DNA of 64,000 nt. It comes from Halopelagius inordinatus (lineage in GTDB: Archaea; Halobacteriota; Halobacteria; Halobacteriales; Haloferacaceae). Positions 1-7,810 of the stretch are shown here, one piece after another. Where the stretch lies: positions 930,001-994,000 of the forward strand of contig NZ_FOOQ01000001.1 in NCBI RefSeq assembly GCF_900113245.1, written 5' to 3'. Below the pieces are notes generated by a model. The model saw only the letters and a list, made by a program, of their open reading frames with translations, ran no database searches and was not told where the DNA came from. A program made the translations under genes and the position numbers. The stretch's first letter is position 1. Each line of letters opens with the position of its first letter.

Positions 1-82
1 CTACAGATGAGCAAGGCGAGTGCCGTCACTTCTGAATATCCGTACCTCTAAAAGGCATTCTACAGCGGTTTGACTACCCTAT

Positions 83-631
83 TTAGTCTACTGTACCGCT
101 GGTTTCGGTATCGACCTCAGAGGGATGTGCCTCGAATGCCCGAGCAAGTGACTGTTGGAACTCGCTAAACGTGGGACAGTACTTGGGTGCATCCTCGTCA
201 GCGACGATCACTTCTCCCGGGAACCTCTCTTCCAGTTCTCCTCGGTGGTCATGGTCATCTGTTCCGGCGAATACGATAGATGGCCACGAGAGGTTGTGAG
301 GTTTGTAAGCCTCATCATCTGTACGAATACCCTCATAGAGAGGCGACTCCTCTGGACCGAGACTGTTCAAAAACTTACGGAGGTCCGTTTTTGCCTCCAG
401 TACGTGAGGTATTCGCCGGGGGTCCCCGTATCGTACCATGTAGTCTGCACGCTCGATTCTTGCCTCACACCATGCGTCGAGATTCGCGACTAGTGTGAGT
501 TCAAAGACAGAACCAAGCAGTTCAAGGTAAACCTTTAGCGAGGCCTCGTTCTTGTATCCGCCATTCCAGAGGTTTGGGACTGTACTCGGCATTCTGTGTG
601 CGTAGTCAAGTCTCGGGTATGTGTCTGTCAT
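83..631 (-). CDS. Hypothetical protein, possible PD-(D/E)XK nuclease fold
   Basis: A 182-residue protein of unknown function. In mid-protein a DPRRIPHVLEAKTDL stretch follows RADYMVRYG. This resembles the D...(E)xK core of PD-(D/E)XK nucleases, especially the N-terminal nuclease domain of type I restriction subunits (seen motif; fold inferred). No membrane segment or signal peptide is visible. It lies 18 bp downstream of another minus-strand gene (650-1057) that looks like a winged-helix protein, so the two probably share a transcript. Base composition is lower in GC than the chromosomal genes to the right, fitting the mobile region. The function remains open: it could equally be a virus or plasmid protein without nuclease activity. 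Confidence 0.6.
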   Translation of the reverse strand: MTDTYPRLDYAHRMPSTVPNLWNGGYKNEASLKVYLELLGSVFELTLVANLDAWCEARIERADYMVRYGDPRRIPHVLEAKTDLRKFLNSLGPEESPLYEGIRTDDEAYKPHNLSWPSIVFAGTDDHDHRGELEERFPGEVIVADEDAPKYCPTFSEFQQSLARAFEAHPSEVDTETSGTVD

Positions 632-649
632 CGGTAGTAGTTATAATCG

Positions 650-1057
650 TCAGTCCCACGCCTGTTTGATGTGGTCGCGTGAGACGTTCAGATGCAGTTT
701 TGCTTCCTCTCCGATACGCCAAGTAGCGGCGCGCTTGTTCTCACGCGCGAGCCAGTCCATCGTTTCCATCTCGCGGAGAACGCGCCGGACGGTATGGTGC
801 TGTTCCTCGTTAAACGGGAGGTCACTGAGACGGAATTTGCCAGTCTTTCGAAGCTGGAGCAAACAGGCGCTCCAAACTTGGTCTCGTAGGATCATGTGAT
901 GTGGTCTCTCAGGACATACGTTGAAAGAGAGATATATGAGTGCTCTTATTTTCTGCTGTTTGAGGTGTTGACCAAGAGTGTACAACTCCTTACAGACTAC
1001 ATAGGGGCACTGAAGGGTCCAAATCGGTTTATCCATCACATCTGATAAGATAGACAT
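650..1057 (-). CDS. Small winged-helix-like hypothetical protein
   Basis: A 135-residue protein. The second half (ACLLQLRKTGKFRLSDLPF, then a helix-rich VRRVLREMETMDWLARENK) has the helix-turn-helix and wing layout of haloarchaeal MarR/PadR-like proteins, and it ends in a basic tail. The first 50 residues are rich in Cys and hydrophobic residues and I do not recognise them. It is transcribed away from the wHTH gene at 1445 and precedes the gene at 83-631 by 18 bp. It may be a DNA-binding regulator of the element, but this rests only on secondary-structure impression. Confidence 0.55.
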   Translation of the reverse strand: MSILSDVMDKPIWTLQCPYVVCKELYTLGQHLKQQKIRALIYLSFNVCPERPHHMILRDQVWSACLLQLRKTGKFRLSDLPFNEEQHHTVRRVLREMETMDWLARENKRAATWRIGEEAKLHLNVSRDHIKQAWD

Positions 1058-1179
1058 GTGGTCCTCTGAAGGAAGAACACCAGATTGGGATGTGAACGGA
1101 GCGTTCTGAATGAGGTGTGTCCCTGATGCATCGCGAGCTCCGGGAAACTCTCCACGTCGAGAACAGGAAGCAGGTGACT

Positions 1180-1365
1180 ATGGAAAACTACACCCTCGGT
1201 CATCTTCGAGAAGAGGACGTGCAGATGTTCACGTTGAGGACAGGTTACGCCATTACCGGTGGCACCTGCTCACTACTGGGCGCTCAACCGGCGGCCAATA
1301 CCACCCTTCCATTCAGGGGTATTGGTGCCACTAAGGGGTCGTACGTCCCGAAAAAAGCCAAATAA
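1180..1365 (+). CDS. Possible small hypothetical protein
   Basis: An open frame of 61 residues beginning at an ATG preceded by a good AGGTGA ribosome-binding sequence (1172-1177). The same frame stays open upstream to 1117, but the site before 1180 is the better start. The C-terminus is basic (YVPKKAK). No domain is recognised. It occupies the otherwise empty interval between the divergent genes at 1057 and 1445. Weakly supported: another frame across the same DNA is also open. Confidence 0.3.
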   Translation: MENYTLGHLREEDVQMFTLRTGYAITGGTCSLLGAQPAANTTLPFRGIGATKGSYVPKKAK

Positions 1366-1444
1366 GGCATAGAAGAAGGCGAAGCGATTCTAACTTATTC
1401 ACAACATTCCCGAACTAACACCAATAGGCTTCGGAACCGTAGCT

Positions 1445-2047
1445 ATGTGTATGATTGTTGAAGTGGACGGCCAGCGTGTAGACATCAAGCACTATGCGGC
1501 CATTTTTCTCCAGAGCCTCCACGAGTTAGGAGGAACGGCGAACACCCGCGACATCGCGACGCGCAGTGGCCTCGCGACGTGGCAGGTAAACGAGGCGTAC
1601 AAGCAAACTGAAGATATGGGATTGGTCGCATGGTACGGGAAGTACGACGCCACATCGCGCGGCCCCGGTTCCGACCCCAAGCTCTACGAGTTGACTGGTT
1701 CAGGCCGACGAGTGGTTGAGCGTGGCGTTCCCGGCAAGGTCATCGCACTCAACCAGACCGGCGCAAAGCTCCCCGAGCAGGAAATTAACGAACTAAAGGA
1801 ATGGGTTGCCCGCGTAGAAGGAAAGGTCAACGCGGCGGAACAGAGCGAGGTCTCCCATCGATTTGATGAATTCCGGGCACGTTTGGATGAGGCCGAGAAC
1901 GTCGAGGATGTACAAGAGGACCTCGCTAACCTTGAGGAGTATCTGTATGAGTGGCACGAGAGTGCAGAGACATACCTGCGAGCCATCCGACGCGCACTAC
2001 ACGACCAAGGAATCGACCTCACAGATTACTTCGAGTCCGACGACTGA
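1445..2047 (+). CDS. Winged-helix protein with C-terminal coiled coil
   Basis: A 200-residue protein. Residues ~15-85 form a winged-helix fold: FLQSLHELGGTANTRDIA, then the recognition helix LATWQVNEAYKQTEDMGLV and a wing around YELTGSGRRVVERG. Residues ~110-185 are a charged coiled coil (ELKEWVARVEGKVNAAEQSE onward) ending in an acidic tail. This layout is common in haloarchaeal plasmid and provirus proteins that act as regulators or partition-associated DNA binders (family knowledge). It sits just upstream of an AT-rich palindrome-bearing gap and the coiled-coil/MCM operon, so a role in controlling replication or transcription of the element is plausible but inferred. Confidence 0.75.
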   Translation: MCMIVEVDGQRVDIKHYAAIFLQSLHELGGTANTRDIATRSGLATWQVNEAYKQTEDMGLVAWYGKYDATSRGPGSDPKLYELTGSGRRVVERGVPGKVIALNQTGAKLPEQEINELKEWVARVEGKVNAAEQSEVSHRFDEFRARLDEAENVEDVQEDLANLEEYLYEWHESAETYLRAIRRALHDQGIDLTDYFESDD

Positions 2048-2467
2048 GCAATCAGCCTCTGATTTTTCGGGTACTCGGCCAATCCTGTGACTGGTTCCGG
2101 CACGGATAACTGACCGCAACGACTGCCGATTCTCTACCTACTGTCTTCGGATGTACATTTATACATTATTTGTATATTTGTACATCAAGAAGAGAGTAAG
2201 TACGTTTGGCAGGGTTGAAATCTCAGCAAGTTTCAAATAAGGTTGCCTCATTTGGGAAAAATTCCCGTCCGTTGCGGCCCATCGTTATCGTTGCCGGGCG
2301 TGGTCACCCCCATAACAGGCGAATATTGCCGTGAAAAACGTACATTTCCATGTACAAAGTACGTCAAAATGCACATCGGGTTACATCGATGAATACCATC
2401 CAATAATCATAGTGACATGTTGAGTTCACGGAACAGTTAATACTCTATATTTCCTATTGTTTGACAG
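2048..2467. promoter_or_regulatory. AT-rich palindrome region, candidate origin or operator
   Basis: A 420-bp non-coding stretch, much richer in AT than its flanks. At 2150-2186 a dyad has perfect 8-bp arms GATGTACA/TGTACATC, with imperfect symmetry continuing inward through ATAC/GTAT. At 2338-2364 a nested palindrome has inner arms GTACAT/ATGTAC and outer arms ACGTAC/GTACGT. The shared core is GTACAT/ATGTAC. It lies immediately upstream of a small RHH protein, a coiled-coil protein and MCM. Haloarchaeal replicons usually place the origin in AT-rich DNA beside the replication gene. An operator bound by the neighbouring wHTH or RHH protein is the alternative. Confidence 0.5.
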
Positions 2468-2614
2468 GTGGATGGGCGTCTACCGGATGGTGGGACTATT
2501 CATTTTGACCCACCAACTCTCCGCTTCGTTGATTCAGCAATTCACTATGTAAAAATGTTGCACGGTGTGGTTTGGGGGAACATATTTAGTCCTCTTCTCC
2601 TTCCACATTCATGT

Positions 2615-2776
2615 ATGCAATCCGACAACCAATCGAAGTGGGCGACGATTCGCATCAGCCGGATGATGCTCGACCGGCTAGATGGGTTCCGTGAGTCCCA
2701 TGAAGTTGGAGAACCGTCCCGCCGCGAAGCGGGTGACTACCTGCTCTCTCAAGCACTCGACGAGGAGGGATACTGA
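2615..2776 (+). CDS. Small ribbon-helix-helix-like protein
   Basis: Fifty-three residues starting with MQSDNQSKW. The short strand WATIRIS is followed by two helices (MMLDRLDGFRES and SRREAGDYLLSQAL), the pattern of CopG/Arc-type ribbon-helix-helix DNA-binding proteins. The frame is open upstream to 2468, but that extension is non-polar and unlike a halophilic protein, so the internal ATG at 2615 is preferred. It precedes the coiled-coil gene at 2787 by about 10 bp and MCM after that, suggesting an operon. It could bind the palindromes just upstream as an autoregulator; this is inference. Confidence 0.6.
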   Translation: MQSDNQSKWATIRISRMMLDRLDGFRESHEVGEPSRREAGDYLLSQALDEEGY

Positions 2777-2786
2777 ATGCAAAAAC

Positions 2787-3311
2787 ATGGACGCCCAATC
2801 CACTCACACCGACTTAGACCGATTCGTCGCGGACATTCCATCCGCACTGAAAGAACAAATCGACATACTTCCTGAGTCTAATAAGGAGTTCGCTATCCGT
2901 GCCTTCAGGCGAGAGCTTGGCCTTCAACTTCGTGATGAGGAACGTATCGAAGATGAACTCTCTCGCAAGCGTGAGAAGCGCGCGAAGCTCTCCGCAAAGA
3001 AGGAAGACCTCCACCGCGAAGAGTCCTCCATCGAGTCCGAAATCGAGGAATTGGAAGCCGCACTTGAAGATGCACAGGCTTCTGATTCGTTTGAGGACGC
3101 CCTCGATGAATTCTTAGAATTTATGGAGGAGCGTGGCACCCACGTGAATGTCCAATTCCCCCAAGTACAAAAAATCGCAGAAGAGCACCGTGTCAGTACG
3201 ACTGAGGTGCTTGAAACCCTCTACCAGATGAGCGACCTACCCGCCAGCCGATTCGGTCTGGATATAGGGGGTGACGAATCCAACGATGGCCTAAGTGCCG
3301 GTGACCTCTGA
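2787..3311 (+). CDS. Coiled-coil protein encoded with MCM
   Basis: A 174-residue acidic protein starting MDAQSTHTDLDR. Residues ~40-100 are an almost uninterrupted charged coiled coil (DEERIEDELSRKREKRAKLS and following). The last 60 residues contain a possible small helix-turn-helix (VQKIAEEHRVSTTEVLETLY). The frame runs open farther upstream over the preceding gene, but that part is a shadow of it, so the ATG at 2787 is chosen. Its TGA stop overlaps the MCM start by one base (TGATG), indicating translational coupling. A replication accessory or loader for the element MCM is the obvious hypothesis; nothing in the sequence proves it. Confidence 0.7.
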   Translation: MDAQSTHTDLDRFVADIPSALKEQIDILPESNKEFAIRAFRRELGLQLRDEERIEDELSRKREKRAKLSAKKEDLHREESSIESEIEELEAALEDAQASDSFEDALDEFLEFMEERGTHVNVQFPQVQKIAEEHRVSTTEVLETLYQMSDLPASRFGLDIGGDESNDGLSAGDL

Positions 3312-5524
3312 TGGCGGATGGCGTGCCGTCGGAGGCGACGCAACCCCAAGTCCCTACCCTTGGTCCGAGCTATCCGGCCCTCGCAATCCTTACTGCTCAC
3401 TTCGGTGACTGGTTTCACGATGAGTTCCTCCAAATCATCGAAGAGGACCCCGAGAAGTACACGTTTGACCTTGACCTATCAGCGGTCAAAGCGGTCAACG
3501 ATACAATCTTCGACAATCTGGTGGAACACCCAGAGAACTACCGAAGAGACCTCAGTCTCTTCCTCTCTGAGTACACCGCCCATGTTGAGTGGATGCGTTG
3601 GTACGCCGCGACGGATGAGGAGATGCAAGCGAACTTCTCGGGCTTGATAATTGATGAACCGATGATAGTCCCTGAAGTGGAAGCCAGTGTTGAGTTCGTG
3701 AACGCCCCAGACTCCATAACCATCGACATCGGCAACGACAACCTCGACCACCTTGGTGAGCTTGTGGCAGTTGAAGGCGTCGGCTCAACCCTATCGGGGA
3801 CGCAACCCCGGCGGAACGAGGTCGTATTCCGGTGCGACCTCTGCAACACTCTACAAGACCCTGTGAACGCATCATGGACAACTGACCTGAAGAAGGTTCA
3901 GAAGGTTGCAGGCGCGTGCGAGGCGTGTGAACGGAAGAACTGCTTTACCCCAGCGTCGAACATGGGTGAGATGGTCCCGTACCAACAGATGAAATTGCAG
4001 GAGCCGCCACAAGACTCGATAGATAATCCGCGCAAAATCGCTGTCGATGTGTATGACCGAGATATGCACGACCTCATCACACCGGGTGAACGTGGGACTA
4101 TCATCGGTGTGCTGAAGGAGAACACGGACACGGACACGACGTTGGTTGAACCCTTCGTTGAGGCCATCTCTATGCAAGCGAATGAGAGCGGTCATCTGGA
4201 CATGGAGTTCTCCAAGAGAGAAGCAAGCCAATTCAAAGAGGTTTCTCAGCACCCTGAACTCGTAGATGCGGGGATTAACACGTTTGCACCTGAGACGGAC
4301 ATCGCTGGATACCGAGATGTTAAGGAGAGCCTCCTGTTGATGGCATTCGGCGGACCATCTCGTTACGACGCACAAGGAAACCTACTCACACGGGGGTTTT
4401 CTCATATCCTCCTCATCGGGGACGCAGGCACGGCGAAGTCAGCCCTCACGCGTAAACTCAAGAGCCTTGTCCCACACGGTGTCGGCGTTGACTCTGGAAC
4501 TTCAACAGCTGTAGGTTTGACTGCTACTGCAGAGAAAGAGGAAATTGGCGGTACGGAAGAGTGGGTTGTGAGGGCAGGCGCTCTCCCGATGGCGGATGAA
4601 GGAGTCCTTGCCATCGACGAACTGGACAAGTTCAACAACAAGGAAATCAAGTCACTTGCTGGGGCGATGGCCAACGGGCACATCGAAGTGAAGAAGGCGA
4701 GCATCAAGGCAGACCTCCGCACGCACACGTCTGTGGTTGCAACGGCAAACCCCATCGATGGGGACTTCAACTCCTTTGAGTCGTACAACGAGCAGTTTGA
4801 CCTGCCGACGGAAATTCTCAATCGCTTCGACCTCGTGTGGGTATTCCGTGATGTTGCTGATGAGGAACTTGACTCACGAATCTCCGACGCAGTTCGCTCA
4901 GCCCACACCGACTGGGCGGCTAAGGAGGTTGTGGCGGATGGAGAAGGCGACCCAGATACTCTCTTCCTTGACGATGGAAGCATCCGTTACGACTTCTTCA
5001 CCCGCTACATCGCGTACGCTCGTGAAACGTGTGACCCCGAACTTGTTGAAGGGTCTGCCGCTTACGAAGCCGTCGATGACACGTGGATGCGTATTCGTAA
5101 TACGGGTGACGCAGACCGGAACGCAATCAATCCCAGAAAATACCACGGCCTTATTCGGCTTGCCGAAGCGAGTGCTCGGATGCACCTGCGAGAGGAAGTC
5201 ACCGTAGACGACGTGAAGCGTGCGGAACGGCTGATGCTCTCTTCACTCAAGGAAGCGGCCTCTGATGAAGAGGGACGTATCGATATTAGCCGTCTGGAGA
5301 CCGGCACATCCTCTGTGAAGAGATGGGCGATAAAGAACGTCTTGGGCCACGTCCGAGACCTCCAGAGCGAGTACGACGACGAACCGGGTGCCCCGCTCAA
5401 AGAAGTCGTATCGCGTGCGGAACGCGACTACGAAGAGCAAACCATCCAATCGGCCATCAATACCATCACAACTGACGGACGGTTGGTTGAAACTGAGGAA
5501 GGCTACGTCATCGCACCGAACTGA
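3311..5524 (+). CDS. MCM-family replicative helicase of a mobile element
   Basis: A 737-residue MCM homologue, the ring helicase that unwinds DNA at replication forks. The N-terminal OB region carries a zinc-binding set C175, C178, C203 and C206. The AAA+ core has Walker A GDAGTAKS (370-377), Walker B LAIDELD (~433-439) and an arginine-finger segment LNRFDLVW (~495). A C-terminal winged helix ends the protein. Domain order and length match archaeal MCM, but the sequence is divergent and lies in low-GC accessory DNA with coupled small genes, so it is the replication protein of an integrated plasmid or virus rather than the chromosomal copy. Similar element-borne MCMs are known from haloarchaeal proviruses. 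Confidence 0.93.
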   Translation: MADGVPSEATQPQVPTLGPSYPALAILTAHFGDWFHDEFLQIIEEDPEKYTFDLDLSAVKAVNDTIFDNLVEHPENYRRDLSLFLSEYTAHVEWMRWYAATDEEMQANFSGLIIDEPMIVPEVEASVEFVNAPDSITIDIGNDNLDHLGELVAVEGVGSTLSGTQPRRNEVVFRCDLCNTLQDPVNASWTTDLKKVQKVAGACEACERKNCFTPASNMGEMVPYQQMKLQEPPQDSIDNPRKIAVDVYDRDMHDLITPGERGTIIGVLKENTDTDTTLVEPFVEAISMQANESGHLDMEFSKREASQFKEVSQHPELVDAGINTFAPETDIAGYRDVKESLLLMAFGGPSRYDAQGNLLTRGFSHILLIGDAGTAKSALTRKLKSLVPHGVGVDSGTSTAVGLTATAEKEEIGGTEEWVVRAGALPMADEGVLAIDELDKFNNKEIKSLAGAMANGHIEVKKASIKADLRTHTSVVATANPIDGDFNSFESYNEQFDLPTEILNRFDLVWVFRDVADEELDSRISDAVRSAHTDWAAKEVVADGEGDPDTLFLDDGSIRYDFFTRYIAYARETCDPELVEGSAAYEAVDDTWMRIRNTGDADRNAINPRKYHGLIRLAEASARMHLREEVTVDDVKRAERLMLSSLKEAASDEEGRIDISRLETGTSSVKRWAIKNVLGHVRDLQSEYDDEPGAPLKEVVSRAERDYEEQTIQSAINTITTDGRLVETEEGYVIAPN

Positions 5525-5540
5525 CGATGTACTCAGCCGT

Positions 5541-5675
5541 TTAGAGTCTTTTTTCGAGTTCGTCCATCATTTCGGCTGGTGTACACATAACGCGCCACGG
5601 GTGACCGCAATCACAGTCCATCCCTGATGACCCGGACTTGATGCGCATCGCGGTTTCACATTCGGCATAGGTCAA
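5541..5675 (-). CDS. Possible small zinc-finger protein (44 aa)
   Basis: A short frame convergent with the MCM gene. From a TTG at 5675 it encodes 44 residues with Cys6, Cys21, Cys23 and Cys31 (MDCDCGHPWRVMCTP in the middle) and an acidic C-terminal helix (AEMMDELEKRL). An in-frame stop lies four codons upstream of the TTG, so the start is forced to TTG or to an internal ATG. Haloarchaea encode many proteins under 70 residues with such Cys clusters (established). The fit of codon choice and motif makes it likely to be real, but the rare start codon lowers confidence. Confidence 0.5.
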   Translation of the reverse strand: MTYAECETAMRIKSGSSGMDCDCGHPWRVMCTPAEMMDELEKRL

Positions 5676-5854
5676 CCTTCCCTAATGGAGGAGCAGAAAT
5701 GGCTCTCCTGCGAAAACGACCGCGCGGCTACGTGGCGTATGGGTGAGTCATCCTTATCGGACCCGCCGTAGAACTGGAAAATGAGGACGAAGAGTAGTCA
5801 TCGGCACAATAGGGTGATTACTTTTGAGTAGTGGCTTCCCATATGTCGTACTGA

Positions 5855-6361
5855 ATGTCGCTCCAGACTGCAACAATTTTTGTAAGTGGGTTTGCCGCTC
5901 TCTTTGCGTATTTATCGTGGCGGAAGGCAGTCCTCACCGATGTCTATCGTCGGGAAGAACAACTTCGGGCTCGGTTGTCTGACCCCGGAATGATGTTTGA
6001 GACGGAGTATTTCTCCGTTCGTGCAGTTCGTGTCCGGGTTCGTGAACGGGAAGGTCTCCGATACAGCGCGGCTAAATACAATCCGATCGGTGACGTACAG
6101 GGTCGGACTCAGGTGACGTTGGAGTTCCCTCGGGGCGATGGACGAGTTCTCTTTGAACACGAAGGGGAACGGGAATATTTCGAAGAGATTGGGGTGTACT
6201 ACCTCACCGACCACGAATTCAGCACCGATGATGAGAACAACGGACTGGTGACGATGACACTCATTATTGACTCCATCGACCCAGATGAAGTCGAAAACAA
6301 ACTGGTTCAGTACAAGGTCGCATTAGAGGGTCATTACAAAACGGAGTCAGAGGACGAGTAG
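5855..6361 (+). CDS. Membrane-anchored hypothetical protein
   Basis: A 168-residue protein. Residues ~4-22 (TATIFVSGFAALFAYLSW) form one N-terminal transmembrane segment. It is followed by a basic stretch RREEQLRARL and a beta-rich soluble domain, probably cytoplasmic by the positive-inside rule. The C-terminus is acidic. I recognise no family. It stands alone, with about 180 bp of intergenic DNA separating it from the zinc-protein frame to the left. Such single-helix proteins are common on haloarchaeal mobile elements. Confidence 0.7.
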   Translation: MSLQTATIFVSGFAALFAYLSWRKAVLTDVYRREEQLRARLSDPGMMFETEYFSVRAVRVRVREREGLRYSAAKYNPIGDVQGRTQVTLEFPRGDGRVLFEHEGEREYFEEIGVYYLTDHEFSTDDENNGLVTMTLIIDSIDPDEVENKLVQYKVALEGHYKTESEDE

Positions 6362-6503
6362 TCAGGTAATACGGATTGTAGACGCTCGCGTTCAAGCGAG
6401 TCTGTACAGCTCGGGTCGGTCGTCATCTGGGACACATCTTATTCAGAGCTAACAAATGACATTATCATGCGCACGTTTCCGCTGTAAACCCGCGATAGAA
6501 GGT

Positions 6504-6635
6504 TCAACGAAGTTGTTGAGTGAGCCGATGGATAATATTCGATAGAGACCAGCGCCACGGTTTCACGGCGTTCGACCGCACATGGGCGTCTTCTAGAGAC
6601 GGTTCTACATCATCCTCTTCATCGTTATCAGTCAT
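6504..6635 (-). CDS. Possible small protein coupled to the upstream membrane protein gene
   Basis: Forty-three residues beginning MTDNDEEDDVEPS, strongly acidic at the N-terminus and basic/aromatic toward the end (KPWRWSLSNIIHRL). Its ATG overlaps the end of the membrane-protein gene at 6628-6855, an arrangement typical of translational coupling in haloarchaea. No family is recognised. Support comes from the overlap and from the halophile-like acidic composition. Confidence 0.4.
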   Translation of the reverse strand: MTDNDEEDDVEPSLEDAHVRSNAVKPWRWSLSNIIHRLTQQLR

Positions 6636-6855
6636 ACGCCCCATCCCCTCCGAGAAGCCAGTAGATATCGATGTATCCGATGACGAGAGCACCGATGATG
6701 ACGAGTGGGGAAATTACATCCATACCCATGCCGGTAGTGAGGCCGACCATCCCGATGATGAGCGTGCCAAACGAGACGATGGCGTAGAGACGACTAACCT
6801 CGTTGCGTAGGATATCGCTCATCGTCATAGTCACACTATTGACTGCAAGAATCAA
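6628..6855 (-). CDS. Small two-helix membrane protein
   Basis: Seventy-five residues from the first ATG; a start at the internal MSDILRNEVSRLY is equally likely. Two hydrophobic segments follow (AIVSFGTLIIGMVGLTTG and ISPLVIIGALVIGYIDIYWL), separated by a short turn, and the C-terminus is acidic. Its stop overlaps the start of the acidic 43-residue frame at 6504-6635. The function is unknown. Two-helix proteins of this size on mobile DNA are often virus structural or holin-like proteins, but nothing specific is seen. Confidence 0.55.
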   Translation of the reverse strand: MILAVNSVTMTMSDILRNEVSRLYAIVSFGTLIIGMVGLTTGMGMDVISPLVIIGALVIGYIDIYWLLGGDGAYD

Positions 6856-6996
6856 AAGAGCACCGCGCGGTCAGTCCGTCCGGTGACTCTGTAGTCAGGG
6901 GTCGTTCGGTCGCTTGACCGAGACGTTTCGCCGCACGCGTAGGAGCAGGAGTTGAGGGTGAGCGCATTATCTACATCAAGAGCCTGCTTTCGCGCC

Positions 6997-7632
6997 TCAT
7001 CGGAGATGTTCTAATATCTGGAGGAAGCGGAACGCTGGTTCACCGTATCCCTTTTTATCTGCTCTTGCTAGTTCCCGAAGCTCGTCAATTCGGTCGGTGT
7101 ACGACCCGTTGATGACCAGTTCTATCTCTGCTCCAGTCTTGTCCTCAAAGTCACTAGATAGCTTATCGAGGCCTGAGGTTAGGTATCCTCTGGGGACGAC
7201 TGGTGACCACAGCTGGAACACGTACTCGTCAGCATCGTCAAATACCCGCGTCACATAATCGTAGTCTGAGTTGAACTTCTTCCAGAGCTTTTCTAGCGTG
7301 TATTGGTAGTCATCGTTACCGTACTCGTCCCAGCGGTCTGTTGAGGGAGTCCCCGGATAGAGAGTCCCATGAAGGTGGGTGATAACCTCGCAAACATAGA
7401 TGGTCTGTTTCGTTCCTTGTGAGTCGATGGCCACTATATCAATCTCCATCTGCTCGCCCACCTCCTTGGAGCGTTGGTTGTAGCTAACGATCTCGCAGTC
7501 AGTCATGAGCTTATGATATGCGCCGACGAGAAGTTCTCCAAGTTGAGCCTCTGATACCATATTCTTCTGCGTGTCTTGGTGCTGATAATACTTTTCCAAG
7601 CCAAGGTACTTATTAGATGAATATGTCGTCAA
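6997..7632 (-). CDS. Hypothetical PD-(D/E)XK-like protein
   Basis: A 211-residue soluble protein. Near its middle EQMEIDIVAIDSQG is followed by a strand IYVCEVITHL. The spacing of E, D and E-V is that of the PD-(D/E)XK restriction-endonuclease fold with a substituted Lys position (inference). A helix SEAQLGELLVGAYHKLM precedes it, as in nucleases of the YraN/Mrr type. The C-terminal third (DELRELARADKKGYGEPAFRFLQILEHL) is helical. It starts the run of nuclease-like genes up to 10,942, so a defence or modification-sensing role fits. The start could also be the Met at codon 25 (7560). Confidence 0.6.
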   Translation of the reverse strand: MTTYSSNKYLGLEKYYQHQDTQKNMVSEAQLGELLVGAYHKLMTDCEIVSYNQRSKEVGEQMEIDIVAIDSQGTKQTIYVCEVITHLHGTLYPGTPSTDRWDEYGNDDYQYTLEKLWKKFNSDYDYVTRVFDDADEYVFQLWSPVVPRGYLTSGLDKLSSDFEDKTGAEIELVINGSYTDRIDELRELARADKKGYGEPAFRFLQILEHLR

Positions 7633-7810
7633 ATGGCTAATGGAGGGGGAGAACTAGGTTGCGACCTCAAAGAAGAGGAAGGCCCTCTGTTAGTCGTTAG
7701 GTGATCTGGGCATCCGTTTAGCGGTGATAAGAGGAACAAATATGCAGTAGATGGCCAGTGTCGCGTATCTCTATCGCTCTCGAATCGAGCTGGCTGTTGG
7801 AGTAGATCCC

